A stretch of 64,000 nucleotides of DNA from Riptortus pedestris (GCA_019009955.1 CM032230.1:21877001-21941000); one strand, 5' to 3'; counted from the first letter of the stretch, positions 21,603 through 32,962 are shown. Program-made: numbers and translations. The notes: generated by a model not told the origin, from the letters alone.

Positions 21603-22464
21603 AAAGTTCATAATGTATTAAATTTTCAATAATGTCGATTATAAAATAGTTTTAATCCCACATATAGGGGGAAAATGTAGAAATTTTGGACTATAAAGCC
21701 CCCTTCCCCCACAGTCCAGATATCAGCCAATAAAGAAATTGATATATAATTTTGCAAAAAACTCTCGGTCTCGATTAATATTCGGGATAGAGAAAGAGAT
21801 AATCAAATATTTAGCAAAAAACTAATATGTCAATAAGATTGGTCATATAAATTTAATCCTACTCTAAACTAAATAACAAAAGGAATAGTTTGAATTTTCG
21901 ATTACTACCTCTAATTAATAGTACCTCGACCACGAGGGGTTTTAACCAAAAGCAGTCCTCTAAATTATTTTATTCGAATAATATTCAGCTAATTTCAGCT
22001 TCGTGTGGGTTTCGGCTAAGTTGGTGAGATTTAAAATGAGTAATAAATAAATACGTTGTTTCAATAAACAAGTGTTAGGCGATTGTGATAATAAAAAAAA
22101 AAGTACTAACAGAGGTAATTTAATTAAAAAATTAATTAAAAATAAAAGAATGAAAATGAGCACCAAATGAAAAATAAACAAAACAAAAACTCAGTTCTAA
22201 TTAATGTAAATTCAATTCAGCTCCTTTTAAACAAGGGTTGAAATACAAAAACAGTGAGCATTTTTCGTGGAATTGATGTTAACTTTAGATTTGCTGTTGG
22301 AATCTCTGTAATAGGATGAGGAATGGACAAAACAAAATATCCAAGCTTTTATTTATTCTGAGAGCTTCACAAATGGGCGATTTCAAGCTTTTAGGACCGC
22401 ATGTTGATTACAGTCCAATTCTAAAAACTCAAACCAAATTGCTGTGGTATCATTAATAATTATA
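21603..22464. other. Mostly unrecognised; faint H traces
   Basis: About 21720-21860 carries blurred H-core words (CAGATATCAGCCAATAAAG, ATTAATATTCGGGATAGAG, CAATAAGATTGGTCATAT), suggesting a very old copy. The remainder shows nothing recognisable. Confidence 0.4.
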
Positions 22465-22620
22465 TCATCGAGCTAGATTCGCTGGTGGGCGATAGGAATT
22501 CATTTAGTTACGAACTCATTAAATAAAATCCTTTCAAAGTTTTAAATCCCACCCTCTATAAAAAAGGGTGGTAACCTGTAGAGAGCCCGCCCCAATTAGT
22601 CATAGCAGCAAAAAAGTGGC
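22465..22620 (+). repeat. SINE fragment, diverged
   Basis: ATTCATTTAGTTACGAACTC, ATTAAATAAAATCCTTT and AAAAGGGTGGTAACCTGTAG match the SINE body; the tRNA head is reduced to AGATTCGCTGGTGGGCGATA. The following 490 bases hold nothing recognisable. Confidence 0.7.
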
Positions 22621-23112
22621 CTTTTTTTTCCTCATAGTAATCCTCTGAGGAGTTATTTATTTGAATACATGTTCCATTGCCACATGGCAATATTACATGT
22701 ATTATTATGTTCAGATACATTATAATTTTACAATATATACATATATCAACAATATATTCAAATATTATATACAAGAAATAAAATAATAAAGTACAATATT
22801 AAAATAAGTAAGATGATTAAAAATAAAATTAATAAATAAAATGAAAAAGTGAAATGCAATAAGAACAAAAATCATATCAAAGTTAAAATAAACCAATAGC
22901 AAATATTAAATTTGCGAGTCAATCTATGTAAGGTCGCAATCCAACCCTCGTGGGAACGAATTGGAGTAATTTATTATAAAAAAAGTGGATTTTAAAAATT
23001 TAAAATAATACATTATTCACACTATTGTTAAACATGAATAAAAAAAAGGAGGTAACAAATTTTCAGGAAAGCAAAACAACAACATTTCATACTGAATGCA
23101 GTATTTATAGGA

Positions 23113-23679
23113 AGTCCGTCACGCAGGGGCTGCGTTAACTAAGCAGATTTCCCACTTGCGTCCCGTATTTGCATTTATCTCAAGACGTAAATGCTCAATG
23201 AGAACAATATTTGTTATTTAGCCTTCAAATAAAGTGTTTCATAACATAACAGCTTTTTGTTGATATGACATGAGTAGGAGCGGGGGTTCACTGAAGGCCG
23301 AGAACTAAAAAACGCAAATATCTCAGTTAATATTAAAGATAATGAAAACATGTACATAACATCATTTATAGATATTTTAATTTACAATAAGATTGGCTCT
23401 ATACAATGTTTTGATCCGACGTACAGTAACGGAGATATTTCGAAAATCCTCTCTAAACCCACATTCCCACTGGTCCGATTTCAGCCGTTAACGAACTTGT
23501 CCTGTATTTTTACATATAACGTTTAAATATGGAGATTGGAAACGATGAAGTAAAAATTGCGGCTGCTAGAGTGTCAACAGACAAATCAGACCGATGGACA
23601 TTTGTAGAAGATTTTCGAAAGTCGCGCCATGAGAAAGAAAGACTTCAAAAGATGATTTTTCCTTCAGGAAAATCTGCCC
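23113..23679 (+). mobile_element. H-family copy (module 3), near complete
   Basis: AGTCCGTCACGCAGGGGCTG at 23113, then TTGCGTCCCGTATTTGC as in the copy at 17732. The right end is worn (ATTTTTCCTTCAGGAAAATC then TGCC). It has no microsatellite. Confidence 0.88.
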
Positions 23680-23701
23680 AAAAACCTGCTCCAATCTAAA
23701 T

Positions 23702-23919
23702 ATATACTGCTCAAAAATGAATAGGGATATTGGCTATTTTTTCTTATCCTATTAATTTCAATTAAATCGATCTTAATTAAATTGCTTTTTTATGGGGGAA
23801 AAAAGACAATAATTACTAATAAATATTAATGATTTTTATAATAAAAAAAATATATATATGCTAGGCCCCATACATACCACAGAACAGCCAATATCCCTAT
23901 TCATTTTTGAGCAGTATAT
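23702..23919. mobile_element. MITE with perfect 34-bp terminal inverted repeats
   Basis: The arms at 23702-23735 and 23886-23919 are exact reverse complements (outer part ATATACTGCTCAAAAATGAA). The interior is about 150 bp, AT-rich and non-coding. The outermost TA pairs fit a TA target site, and ACTGCTCAAAAA ends resemble Tc1/mariner-type elements. Perfect arms imply recent activity. Confidence 0.92.
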
Positions 23920-24565
23920 GTTACGTTCAGATATTGGCGTAGGTGTTCCCTCCTTACACCAACCTACACAGGTCATGACTTAAAAACAAACTGGGTTAAA
24001 TATGGAAAATGTCTTGCAGATGACGTCATTACACATTCTAATTATCCCTCAGAAATTTAAATAAAAAGGATTTAAAGTTCAAAAGGATTAAAACCTGTTC
24101 AGTGACTTTGTATTAAGCTATTCAAGGAAAAAAAATAGGGAGTGAAAGGACTAAAATCGCTAAATTAATTTCCATAGACATTAGAAAATATTATGCATTA
24201 TTACAGCAGAAGATAAGCTCATTAAAAGAATGTTTCATTCCATATGTTATTCACATAAACTGCTATGTCCTTTCGGAATATCAAGAGATTAAGGATTTTT
24301 CCGTGTTATAATATTCATCCGTATTTAGTTAGAGGTAGTGGTGCTTAGTTATTTTCTCTGTCACTATTTTTGTTAAATTGCGTATTAAAACCCAAGCGAA
24401 ATATGTGTGTTAGAATTGGAAATCTTGATAAAAAGTCAATTAGAAACCTATTCATCTTAACAATAATACAACAATGCTCCTATTTAATTAATAAGCCTAG
24501 ATATGTCCTGAGTAAAAGTGGCAATCTCACCATGCGATACTTCTACAAAAACTATAGGCCAAATA
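23920..24565. other. No feature recognised
   Basis: AT-rich stretch without local repeats. A short frame at 24370-24615 runs into the next H left end and is not called. Confidence 0.4.
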
Positions 24566-24568
24566 AAA

Positions 24569-25115
24569 AGTCCGTCACGCAGGGGCTGCGTAAACTAAGA
24601 AGATTTCCCGACTGAAGTTTTACAATAGGGAAATCTGCCTAAAAAGTAGTAGTAAGGAATCTCTAGGACCTATTCACGAGGGAAAAATAGTAACGGAAAT
24701 GGCCGCACTAGCTCTCGGCTTGTCCCGAACATACCCGACCCCACACGAAACACAAATGCAAATATCTCGGTTAATATTCAAGAGAGAGAACAATATTTAT
24801 AGTAAATTTAATTTGCAATAAGATTGGTTATATACAATGTTTTGATCCGACGTACAGTAACGGAGATATTTCGAATTTTCGAAAATCCCCCCTCCCACTG
24901 GTCCGATTTCAGCCGTTAACGAACTTGATCTGTATTTTTACATAAAACGTTTAAATATCGAGTTTGGTAACGATCAAACGAAAATTGTGACCAGTATAAT
25001 TTTGAACGGACCTCATTTTCGTCATCTCCTGGGTAAGATCGATGGTCATTTGAAGAAATTTTTCGAAAATCGGGTCATGAGTACGACCTCAATATACCTT
25101 CAGGGAAATCTGCTA
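24569..25115 (+). mobile_element. H-family copy (module 4), complete ends
   Basis: AGTCCGTCACGCAGGGGCTG opens it. Module 4 is marked by AGTAGTAGTAAGGAATCTCT and AATGGCCGCACTAGCTCTCG. The core is well conserved; the microsatellite is absent. The end AGGGAAATCTGCTA has lost the left half of the hairpin. Confidence 0.9.
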
Positions 25116-25271
25116 AAGCATTTTTTTTTTTTTTTTAACCCACTTTATACTACTTATATTTTGGGAAGACATACATATTAGGAGACTACCCATACTTTTC
25201 TAGCCAGTTCAGGACTGGATTGTTTTACGGAGAGGTAGTCGAACAATCTAGGTTCACTAAATTTTTCAAAC

Positions 25272-25729
25272 GTCCGTCACGCAAGAGCTGCGAAACCGGA
25301 TTTGTATTTATCTAAAAAATAAAAGTTCCATGAGGACAATTTAAGCTTCACATAATGCGGTCCATGATATAACATCTTACTGTTAATATGACATTAATGG
25401 AAGTGGGGGTTTACTCAACGCCAAAAACTAAAAAATGCAAACATCCCTGTTAATAACCAAGATGTGAAAAAACGCATATAATAACATTTATGGAAAATTT
25501 AATTTGCAATAAGATTTGTCAATACAATTTTTCAATCCAACATAAAATAACATGAACGTAACAGATATTACGAATTTTCGAAATCCCCCCCCCCCCGACC
25601 AAAGGTCGGATTTCAAACGTTGACGAACATAATCTAATTTTAACATAAAACGTTTAAATATCCAACAACAATCAAACAAAAATTATGACCACTAGAGCAT
25701 TAACAGAAAAACATGTATGTATGCATATG

Positions 25730-25765
<36 letters not shown>

Positions 25766-25857
25766 TTGAACAGAGCTCATTTTCTTTATCTCCTAGGTAG
25801 GATCAATGGACATTTAGGATATTTTTCTAAAATCATGAGTACAACTACAACAACTGA
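25272..25857 (+). mobile_element. H-family copy, internally shortened 5' part
   Basis: GTCCGTCACGCAAGAGCTGC opens the copy. Most of module 2 is missing, and CATGATATAACATCTTACTG leads into the core, the (TA)n tract (25732-25760) and ATTTTCTTTATCTCCTAGG. It stops at ACAACTGATATC without the hairpin. Confidence 0.8.
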
Positions 25858-26443
25858 TATCAAAAATGGGTGGTAACCCGTAAAGTGGACGTACGTAAAT
25901 AAAAACAATTAAATATTATTGAGTTGTGATATTTGAAACAAGCAATGGGAGAACGAATTCTGATATATAGCATTCACCAGAAACGAAAAACATTTGGATG
26001 CAATAATTAAGAGAAATACAATATGTAACTACCTAAAAAAAACAAGATTGGCAAATGGTCTCGAACATATAAATTGAAGAAAATGCTAATTAAAATGAAC
26101 GCAAGAATTCCATATATAGATTCGTTTAATGATCAGAGTAATGCGTTATATAAAAAAAATATCCTATAACAATAATGATTTACTCCAGACAGTGATAAAT
26201 GAATAATACTAGCCAACAGCCCTTCTTAACATAAAGAACTAATTTAAAAACGTCTATCTTAGTTAGTCCTTAATTAAACGACATCCTGTATGTTAAGAAG
26301 GAAATAGGAAAAATCAGCATTCTTTGAAATAATGTGTAAACTGTGTTGAACTTATAATTAAGTGGTGAAATAATTTTTTATACTGTATTACAGAGATTAG
26401 GGTCGATCGGGGACAGAATATAGTTTTTAATTCATTTTTTTAG
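25858..26443. other. SINE scrap, then unrecognised sequence
   Basis: 25862-25905 (AAATGGGTGGTAACCCGTAA, AGTGGACGTACGTAAATAA) is a short SINE tail piece. The rest is AT-rich with no recognisable feature. Confidence 0.45.
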
Positions 26444-27017
26444 CAAATTTTCCTTAAGAGAAATCAGCTCGTACTCATGACGCGATTTTCGAAAAATTTC
26501 TTTAAGTTTTATATCCTACCCAAGAGATGACGAAAATGAGGTCCGTTCAAATATATATATATTTATTTATTTATATCACCGCCCACTTTTTGCAACTAAG
26601 GCTAATTGGGACGGGTTATCTACAGGTTACCACCCTTTTCTAGCCAGGGTTTTGTATTGTATTTAATGAATTCTGTCACTAAAGCGGGAATCGAACTCGC
26701 CACTTAAAGTTTTCTATGTGAGAATAAAGTATATATATATATATATATATATGTGTATATATATATATATATATATACTTAGACAGTTAACACTCTAGCG
26801 GTCGCAATTTTTGTTTAATTGTCACCTAACTCGGTATTTAATCGTCTTAAGTAAGAAAAAAGATCAAGTTCGTTAACGGCTGAAATCGGACCAAAGGGAG
26901 GGGGACGGAAACTTGTACAAAATCAATCTTATTGCAAATTAGATTTACTATAAATATATTTCTATACATTTATTCTCTATCACGAATATTAACCGAGATA
27001 TTTGCAATTGAAGGGTT
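26444..27017 (-). mobile_element. H-family copy broken by a SINE
   Basis: The hairpin end lies at 26449-26475 (TTTTCCTTAAGAGAAATCAG on plus). The 3' part, the (TA)n tract (26730-26777), CTCTAGCGGTCGCAATTTTT and the core follow. The copy stops at GATATTTGCAATTG where a MITE begins. Confidence 0.85.
26574..26728 (-). mobile_element. SINE inserted in an H microsatellite
   Basis: On plus: CGCCCACTTTTTGCAACTAA, CTACAGGTTACCACCCTTTT and the B box as GCGGGAATCGAACTCGCC. The far end of the tRNA head is lost at the (TA)n tract. Confidence 0.85.
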
Positions 27018-27022
27018 TGCTG

Positions 27023-27230
27023 CAAAAAGAAGGTAGCTCCAATTTTCTTAGTTTTTGGGAAACCAAAAAAAAAAAAAAGTTTAAAAAATTCAAATTTTAA
27101 GTTATGTAAAAATATTGTTGTTGCTTACTTTCAATTAAGGTGTTTACATATTAGAACAGTATTTTCATTCAAAAAATATCATCCAAATGTTGGTGGTACG
27201 TGGATAATCCTTGGAGCTACCTCTTTTTTG
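27023..27230. mobile_element. Small MITE-like element
   Basis: CAAAAAGAAGGTAGCTCCA (27023-27041) is inverted as TGGAGCTACCTCTTTTTTG (27212-27230), 19 bp with two mismatches. The interior is AT-rich and non-coding. No clear target duplication is visible. Confidence 0.6.
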
Positions 27231-27371
27231 CCCAAAAGAATGGAATATGAAGAATGGAACAATATGTTATGTCTTGGAAAAAGGTGTAAAAATTAATAGA
27301 ATGTACTAATATTATGTATTTTTTATTCAAAGAAAACTGAAAATAAAGTACAGCAAAATTATTGGTTTTAC

Positions 27372-27396
27372 AAACAGAAAATAACATTATTATAAC

Positions 27397-27444
<48 letters not shown>

Positions 27445-27465
27445 GTTATAATGATGTTATTTTCT

Positions 27466-27469
<4 letters not shown>
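27372..27469. repeat. Palindrome with a (TA)n centre
   Basis: AAACAGAAAATAACATTATT and the following ATAACGAAT are inverted at 27441-27469 with one mismatch (29-bp arms). The centre is a 40-bp (TA)n tract, and another (TA)n tract follows at 27470-27513. Confidence 0.9.
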
Positions 27470-27514
<45 letters not shown>

Positions 27515-27516
<2 letters not shown>

Positions 27517-27897
27517 TTGAAGAGAGGGAATAAATAGGAACTGATTGAACATCTTGCCGAGAGTATTTTGTGAAGAGGGCCATTACGAGCCCCTAAATGA
27601 ACGACGAATAATTAGCATATGAGGCGATTCGTTCTCCCGAGCAGATTTCAATTATATCCTCATTACAGGGAATATCTCGCCCCGCCAGAATGAGCAGCCC
27701 TTCATCGAATCACAAAGTCGTTTTCGGCCGAATCAAAAACTCAAATTGTCAACATTCCCATTACATTAGTACAACGACTTAGAACTAATCAATGCTCCAC
27801 TGAAGCGGGTAAAAAATTCCAACAGAAAATATAAATTCTCGCTAATTGCAATTCATTCACTCAGAATATAATCCTAAATTTAAATCACAATGTATAT
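27515..27897. other. Non-repetitive island, possible conserved non-coding DNA
   Basis: About 27540-27780 is balanced in composition, repeat-free and frame-free, with homeodomain-like cores (CGAATAATTAGCATATGAGG). It resembles the islands near 1.7 and 45 kb only in style. Confidence 0.3.
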
Positions 27898-28021
27898 TAG
27901 CAGATTTTCCATAAAGGAAATCAGCTATTGAGGTCGTACTCGTGACCCAATTTCCGAAATGTTTCTGCAAATGTCCATCGATCCTACCCAGGAGATGATG
28001 AAAATGAGGTCAGTTCAAAAC

Positions 28022-28100
<79 letters not shown>

Positions 28101-28801
28101 TTGTCCTTTACCGCACTAGTGGTCACAATTATTGTTTACTAATTACTAAACTCGATATTTAGTCGTTTTATGTAAAAAGAAAGATCAAGTTCGTTAACGG
28201 CTGAAATTGGACCGAGGGGGGGGGGGTTAGAGGGGAGGATTTTCGAAAGTCGAAATATCTCCGTTACTATACGTCGGATCGAACAATTGTATAGAACCAA
28301 TCTTATTGCAAATTAAATGTACCATAAATATTGTTATATACATTTTGTTTACTATCTTGAAAATTAACGGAGATATGCGCATTTTTCAGTTTTTAGCCTT
28401 CAGCCACATTATTCGAAGCTTACATACCAAATATTGTATTCAAGAGACCTTTATTATACGAGATACAGGCAAATATGTCCTGGTGGTAAAATTTGATTGA
28501 TTGAGATAACAATTCTGACTCATTATTTACAGTACTAGATATAGTAAATAGTTCTCAATTAAATTTATGTTATATTCTTATATATTTCAGTATTGTTTTT
28601 CTTTCCGGTGTGAGGCGGGCAGACCCGTATGTATACATTTCTAACCTAACGCTTCCTGTGGGGTGGTTATTGAAATTGGATGAAACATTTCTTATTTCCG
28701 TTTGTATTTATTCACGATGGTTTTGTTTTACCAGTATGTAGATTTACCTATTACTAGTTTTGCAGCTAGTGCTTAGTTTAGCAGCACCTGCGTGACGGAC
28801 T
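27898..28801 (-). mobile_element. H-family copy (module 2), complete
   Basis: On plus it starts TAGCAGATTTTCCATAAAGG and ends GCACCTGCGTGACGGACTT. It has the (TA)n(GT)n tract at 28023-28098, the core and a shortened module 2. At 904 bp it is the cleanest complete module-2 copy on this strand. Confidence 0.92.
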
Positions 28802-29061
28802 TCTTTAATACCACAAATAGATTAGTAGAGGGAAGGTAGTCTTAACTGAGCTACACAATAAACATGAATACTATAACACGGGATCACATAAGTTCCTATT
28901 ATTAGGCAAATGTCATGAGGGCATATTCGTTTAACTTTGAATTATATATTAACACAACATTTATTTTAATAGCCAATTTAAAAAAGCAAGGGGGTGGAAA
29001 ACCGTCGTAGGACTAGGTCATATCGGATTTTGGAATATCACAAAACCACGATTTCCTCTTT
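28802..29061. other. No feature recognised
   Basis: AT-rich spacer between two H copies. Confidence 0.4.
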
Positions 29062-29142
29062 TATTGCAATCATGAAACAAGTTTTGAAAAATGTCTTCAA
29101 TTTTCTATCGATCTTACCCATAAGATGACGAAAATGAGGTCA

Positions 29143-29205
<63 letters not shown>

Positions 29206-30022
29206 CTGCTAAAGGTCTAGCGGTCACAATTTTTGTTTGATCGTTACCAAACCTGATATTTATCGTTTAATGTAAAAAATAAAATCAAGTTCATTAATGG
29301 CTAAAATTGGACAAGTGGGAGGGATGGGGAGCGTTTACTGGGGAATTTTCGAAAAATCTCCTTTACTATACGTCGGATCGAAATAAAATGCACTATAAAT
29401 ATTGTTATGGCATTTTTTGTCTATCATCAATATTAGCCGGGATATTTGCATTTATCAGTTTTTAGCCTGTAACAAATTCCACTCATACCATTGTATGAAT
29501 AAGCTGTTAAATCATGAAACACTTCATTCCAAGGCTAAATACCAAATAAATACACCTCTCTTTTAAGTTACTAATACTTTTGTTTAGAGCAACATCGCCG
29601 AAGCTGCGAAGCTCCAATAAATAAATAAATAAATACCAAATATAGTTTTCATTGGAGTTCAATTTCATTTGAACAGTTTCATTGAACTCCTTTGTGTTCT
29701 TAGAGTACTAAAATTTTAGTGATTGAGATAAAAAGTATTCTGATCCATTATAAATTGCAGAACTACATATAACGAATAGTTTTCAATAAAATTAATCTCT
29801 ATCTATCTGTGCCGCTCTGAGCAGTTAGTAGACCGGTTTGTTTACAATTGAGAAGCTTTCCGTTGGGAAGTTATTTAATTGACTGGAAGATTCCACTACC
29901 ATTTGTATTAATTTACTTAATACTCACGGTAGTGTTGTGTCATCAAAATGTATATTTTTTAGTTATTGCGAAACTTAACATGGGAAGTCTGCTTAGTATA
30001 CGCAGCCCCAGTGTGAGGGACT
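29062..30022 (-). mobile_element. H-family copy (module 2), hairpin lost
   Basis: CTATCGATCTTACCCATAAG, the (TA)n tract (29147-29202), GGTCTAGCGGTCACAATTTT, the core and module 2 are in order, ending AGTGTGAGGGACTTT. The hairpin end is missing. A short retroposon interrupts it at 29549. Confidence 0.85.
29549..29630 (+). mobile_element. Tiny 5'-truncated retroposon
   Basis: The 82-bp insertion carries GCAACATCGCCGAAGCTGCG and an (AAAT)n tail. AAATACCAAATA stands on both sides (29537-29548 and 29631-29642), and other H copies have AAATACCAAATATTG once. Tail and 12-bp duplication fit target-primed reverse transcription by a non-LTR element. Confidence 0.85.
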
Positions 30023-30375
30023 TTATTAATCCAAGCTGCTAATGCCTATCATGCATTATTCTTGGACCACTTTCAAGAACGCCACAGACTACAATTTCAC
30101 CGGCTTAAAACTTATGTTGTAACTTAATACCAAGTTATGTCCTCTAACAATTACATACAACATATTTAGTAATTTATTTTTATGAAAATTTTTTTAAAAT
30201 CTTATAGGGAAAGAAGAGTAGCACATCTCAGATTCTACAATATAAATTCTCGAGTAAGTACATTACTATTAAATAGACAGTTAACGTACAATAAAGCACA
30301 TAAGCCTATACAATTCTTGAATATCGTCTTAATATGTGTGGTGTGTAAAAATGCAGTTCAGAATACAGATTCGAT
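29868..30375 (+). repeat. Duplicated segment, copy 1
   Basis: From GGGAAGTTATTTAATTGACT through the H left end into TTAATCCAAGCTGCTAATGC, AATTCTCGAGTAAGTACATT and GTGTGTAAAAATGCAGTTCA, this segment recurs in the same orientation at 36758-37255. It spans an H terminus and the adjacent sequence, so it moved or was duplicated as a block. Confidence 0.85.
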
Positions 30376-30817
30376 TTCATAAAAATTCTTTCATGGAATT
30401 GTTTGTTGTGAGAACTGGTCATTCTGTACCTACTATTTGTATGAGAAATCCTATACGTTTTAGAAATTGGCCAAATGATGCAATACCTCGAAACCATTAG
30501 AGGTTTGTTTCTCCAGTATTCTTCGAAGCCAGGATAACACAGGAATACGTTTGATGTTAATAATGAGATGGAAAATCACATAAAGGAGAGGTTTAAGTCT
30601 AAATACTGCCATCTAAGCTCAACCAAATAAGAACGACAAGCAAGGAAAACTAATTGCATGTATTTTCTTCTAAGAAACTTGAATAAAGGAATGGAATAAA
30701 ATATATGCTATTAAAACAAATAAATTAAATACATAATACACCCTAATTAAGACTGAAATCAAGAATTCTAAATAACTTTCTAGGCCCATTATGGCCGTAG
30801 AGAAAATTACATAACAA

Positions 30818-30866
<49 letters not shown>

Positions 30867-31470
30867 GTGTGTGTGTGTTGCGAAAAATACATCATGGTCT
30901 ACTTGAGGGATTTCATTGCTACTTCAAATGGAAACACACTCCTATTTAATCAGGCATTTAAGAACTACTAGGATCCAAATAAGTGCTTTCCTACACAGCT
31001 TGGCGTAGATTGAGCCAGGAATCTAGTAACTTCTAGGCGGTCTTCTCCGACCAATATGCAAGCGAGTTGGCGCCTCGAAGATGCCGCCTAATATTTATAA
31101 GAAACTATTTTGAGAAATTATACTCTGAAAATAATTTCTTTAATTCATACAAATACACAAATTTATTAACTCCAATGATTTACGAGAGCCCACACTCTTC
31201 AATAGGTTATTTAACCTTCAAAGTTCTAAACGAAAGTTGATTTGAACAACGACGTGGTGTAATATTTTTAGCGAATTACTTAAATAGGGACGGTTCTATT
31301 ATATATAATCAATCATATGTAATAATAAAAAAATGTTATATTTCATTAATAAAAAAAAAACGATGACGGGTATTTATTTAACCCCTCGATGAGTAAGGAC
31401 ACAAGAAACGGAATAAGGACACGGCGTCGTGTGACTGAATTGAAGGAATTATTTTTTTAACGATGGCTTA
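30376..31470. other. Mostly unique AT-rich sequence with microsatellites
   Basis: No gene or repeat family is recognised apart from (TA)n(GT)n at 30823-30880. The run ends in (CA)n (31474-31499) and (TA)n (31500-31547), the landing site of the transposon that follows. Confidence 0.45.
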
Positions 31471-31472
31471 AT

Positions 31473-31547
<75 letters not shown>

Positions 31548-31550
<3 letters not shown>

Positions 31551-32881
31551 GGTGGGGCAGTCAAACGGCACTATTTTAGGTATTAAAATAACTTACACAG
31601 AAAATATTTTTAAGTAATATATTTCAACAAATAGTAAGAACACGAATGGAAATTTTTGTTATAAACAGAAAAATTGTTACTTTTTGAATATTACTCCAGT
31701 AAGGTGGCGACCATCATTTTGCACACATTGTCTAAGTCTTGAACTGAAATTCTCACTAACACGTCGTAGCACCTCTGGTGTTATTGCACGAATTTCTTGT
31801 GTAATCCGCATTTTTAAGTCCTGTATTGTTGCTGGACGAGTCTCAAAAACCTTTGACTTGAGGTATCCCCATAAAAAGAAATCACACGAGCTTAGATCGG
31901 GTGATCGAGGAGGCCACTGAATATCCCCATTCCTACTGATCAAGCGGTTCGGAAAAAGATTTCTCATAAGATCCATTGATACTCTTGCCGTATGGCTAGT
32001 TGCTCCATCTTGTTGAAAATAAGTGTCCTCATTCACATGAAATCGTCGAAGTTCAGGAATGAGGAAGTTGTTCAGCATTTGAATATAGCGAGCTGATGTT
32101 ACTGTAACGGCGTGGCCGTTGTCATCCTCAAAAAAATATGGGCCAATTATTCCATTCGTAGACATCGCACACCAAACAGTCACTTTGGGCGAATGGAGTG
32201 GCCTTTCATGAAGCTCTTGAGGATTAAGAACAGCCCAATACCGAAAATTTTGTTTGTTTACGTTTCCACTTAGATGGAAATGAGCCTCATCGCTCATCCA
32301 TAAGTTATGGACGAGCAGTGGGTTGTCTTCAAATAACTGTAACATGTGCTCACAAAAGCCAACACGAATAGGATAGTCTGTAGGATTCAAAGCATGCACA
32401 ATTTGAATTTTATACGGATGTAAATGTAAGTCATCATGTAAAATTCGTCTTACGGTGCGAGTTGAAAGTCCAAGAGCAATGCTATGGCGCCTGGCAGATC
32501 TTCGTGGACTTCTTGTAAACGATTCACGTACAGCTTCCACATTCTCGGGCGTTCTAACAGTTCTTACACTACCACCCCTTGTTACTGTTGTTTTACCCGC
32601 TGTTTTTAAATTGTTAGTCCAAACAGAAATGGCTTTCCTGCTTGGAACAGGCGCACGAGGCGCAAGATGAAAATGTAGGCGGAACTCGCGTTGTGCACGA
32701 ATGAAACTTCGGCCATTTTCTAAATATGCTGTAACAATGAAGCCGCGCTGTTCACCGGTCCACTTCTCCATGGTTACTAACTTCCAAACGTCTAGAACAT
32801 TCCGGTCACTGCTACTTCCCCCACCATACACCTCCTCTACTACACTGGCTTTGTTAAATCGTGCGGTTTGACTGCCCCACC

Positions 32882-32884
<3 letters not shown>
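31548..32884 (-). mobile_element. Complete Tc1/mariner-superfamily transposon
   Basis: The 1337-bp element starts CAGGGTGGGGCAGTCAAAC and ends in its inverse; the terminal inverted repeats are 24 bp with one mismatch (31548-31571 and 32861-32884). TA stands on both sides, the target duplication of this superfamily, within a long (TA)n tract. One intact transposase gene fills the interior on the minus strand. Intact ends and an intact gene suggest a recent, possibly still active copy. Confidence 0.95.
31677..32771 (-). CDS. Tc1/mariner-type DDD transposase
   Basis: The enzyme cuts and re-inserts its own element at TA sites. The frame is open without interruption; the ATG at 32769-32771 gives 364 residues (the frame extends 20 codons upstream, but without an ATG). 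Residues 1-60 form a helix-turn-helix-like domain (MEKWTGEQRGFIVTAYLENG) of the DUF4817 type. A second DNA-binding helix pair lies near 100-115 (LGLSTRTVRRIL). The catalytic aspartates are D161 (WMSDEAHFHL), D255 (YFQQDGATSHTA) and D292 (PPRSPDLSSCDFFLWG), with 36 residues between the last two, so a DD36D spacing by direct count. The length is normal for the superfamily. The stop is TAA at 31677-31679, about 106 bases from the TIR. Confidence 0.93.
   Translation of the reverse strand: MEKWTGEQRGFIVTAYLENGRSFIRAQREFRLHFHLAPRAPVPSRKAISVWTNNLKTAGKTTVTRGGSVRTVRTPENVEAVRESFTRSPRRSARRHSIALGLSTRTVRRILHDDLHLHPYKIQIVHALNPTDYPIRVGFCEHMLQLFEDNPLLVHNLWMSDEAHFHLSGNVNKQNFRYWAVLNPQELHERPLHSPKVTVWCAMSTNGIIGPYFFEDDNGHAVTVTSARYIQMLNNFLIPELRRFHVNEDTYFQQDGATSHTARVSMDLMRNLFPNRLISRNGDIQWPPRSPDLSSCDFFLWGYLKSKVFETRPATIQDLKMRITQEIRAITPEVLRRVSENFSSRLRQCVQNDGRHLTGVIFKK

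Positions 32885-32957
<73 letters not shown>
32885..32957. repeat. (TA)n microsatellite
   Basis: About 73 bp of pure TA continues the tract on the other side of the transposon; together with 31500-31547 it was one array of at least 120 bp. Confidence 0.95.

Positions 32958-32962
<5 letters not shown>

Noticed and set aside
21425..21613. Recurrent short frame reading NGPHFRHLLGRIDGHLKKFF in several H copies (also near 24987, 48356, 49866, 54181)
   Set aside because: It comes from the conserved 3' DNA of H. Frames start and stop at different places in each copy, and most copies have breaks, so it looks like DNA-level rather than protein-level conservation.
30881..30900. TGTTGCGAAAAATACATC as an LTR start
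   Set aside because: The match to the LTR 5' end stops after about a dozen bases; chance similarity is likely.
32455..32670. Plus-strand frames within the transposon
   Set aside because: They are shadows of the minus-strand transposase.
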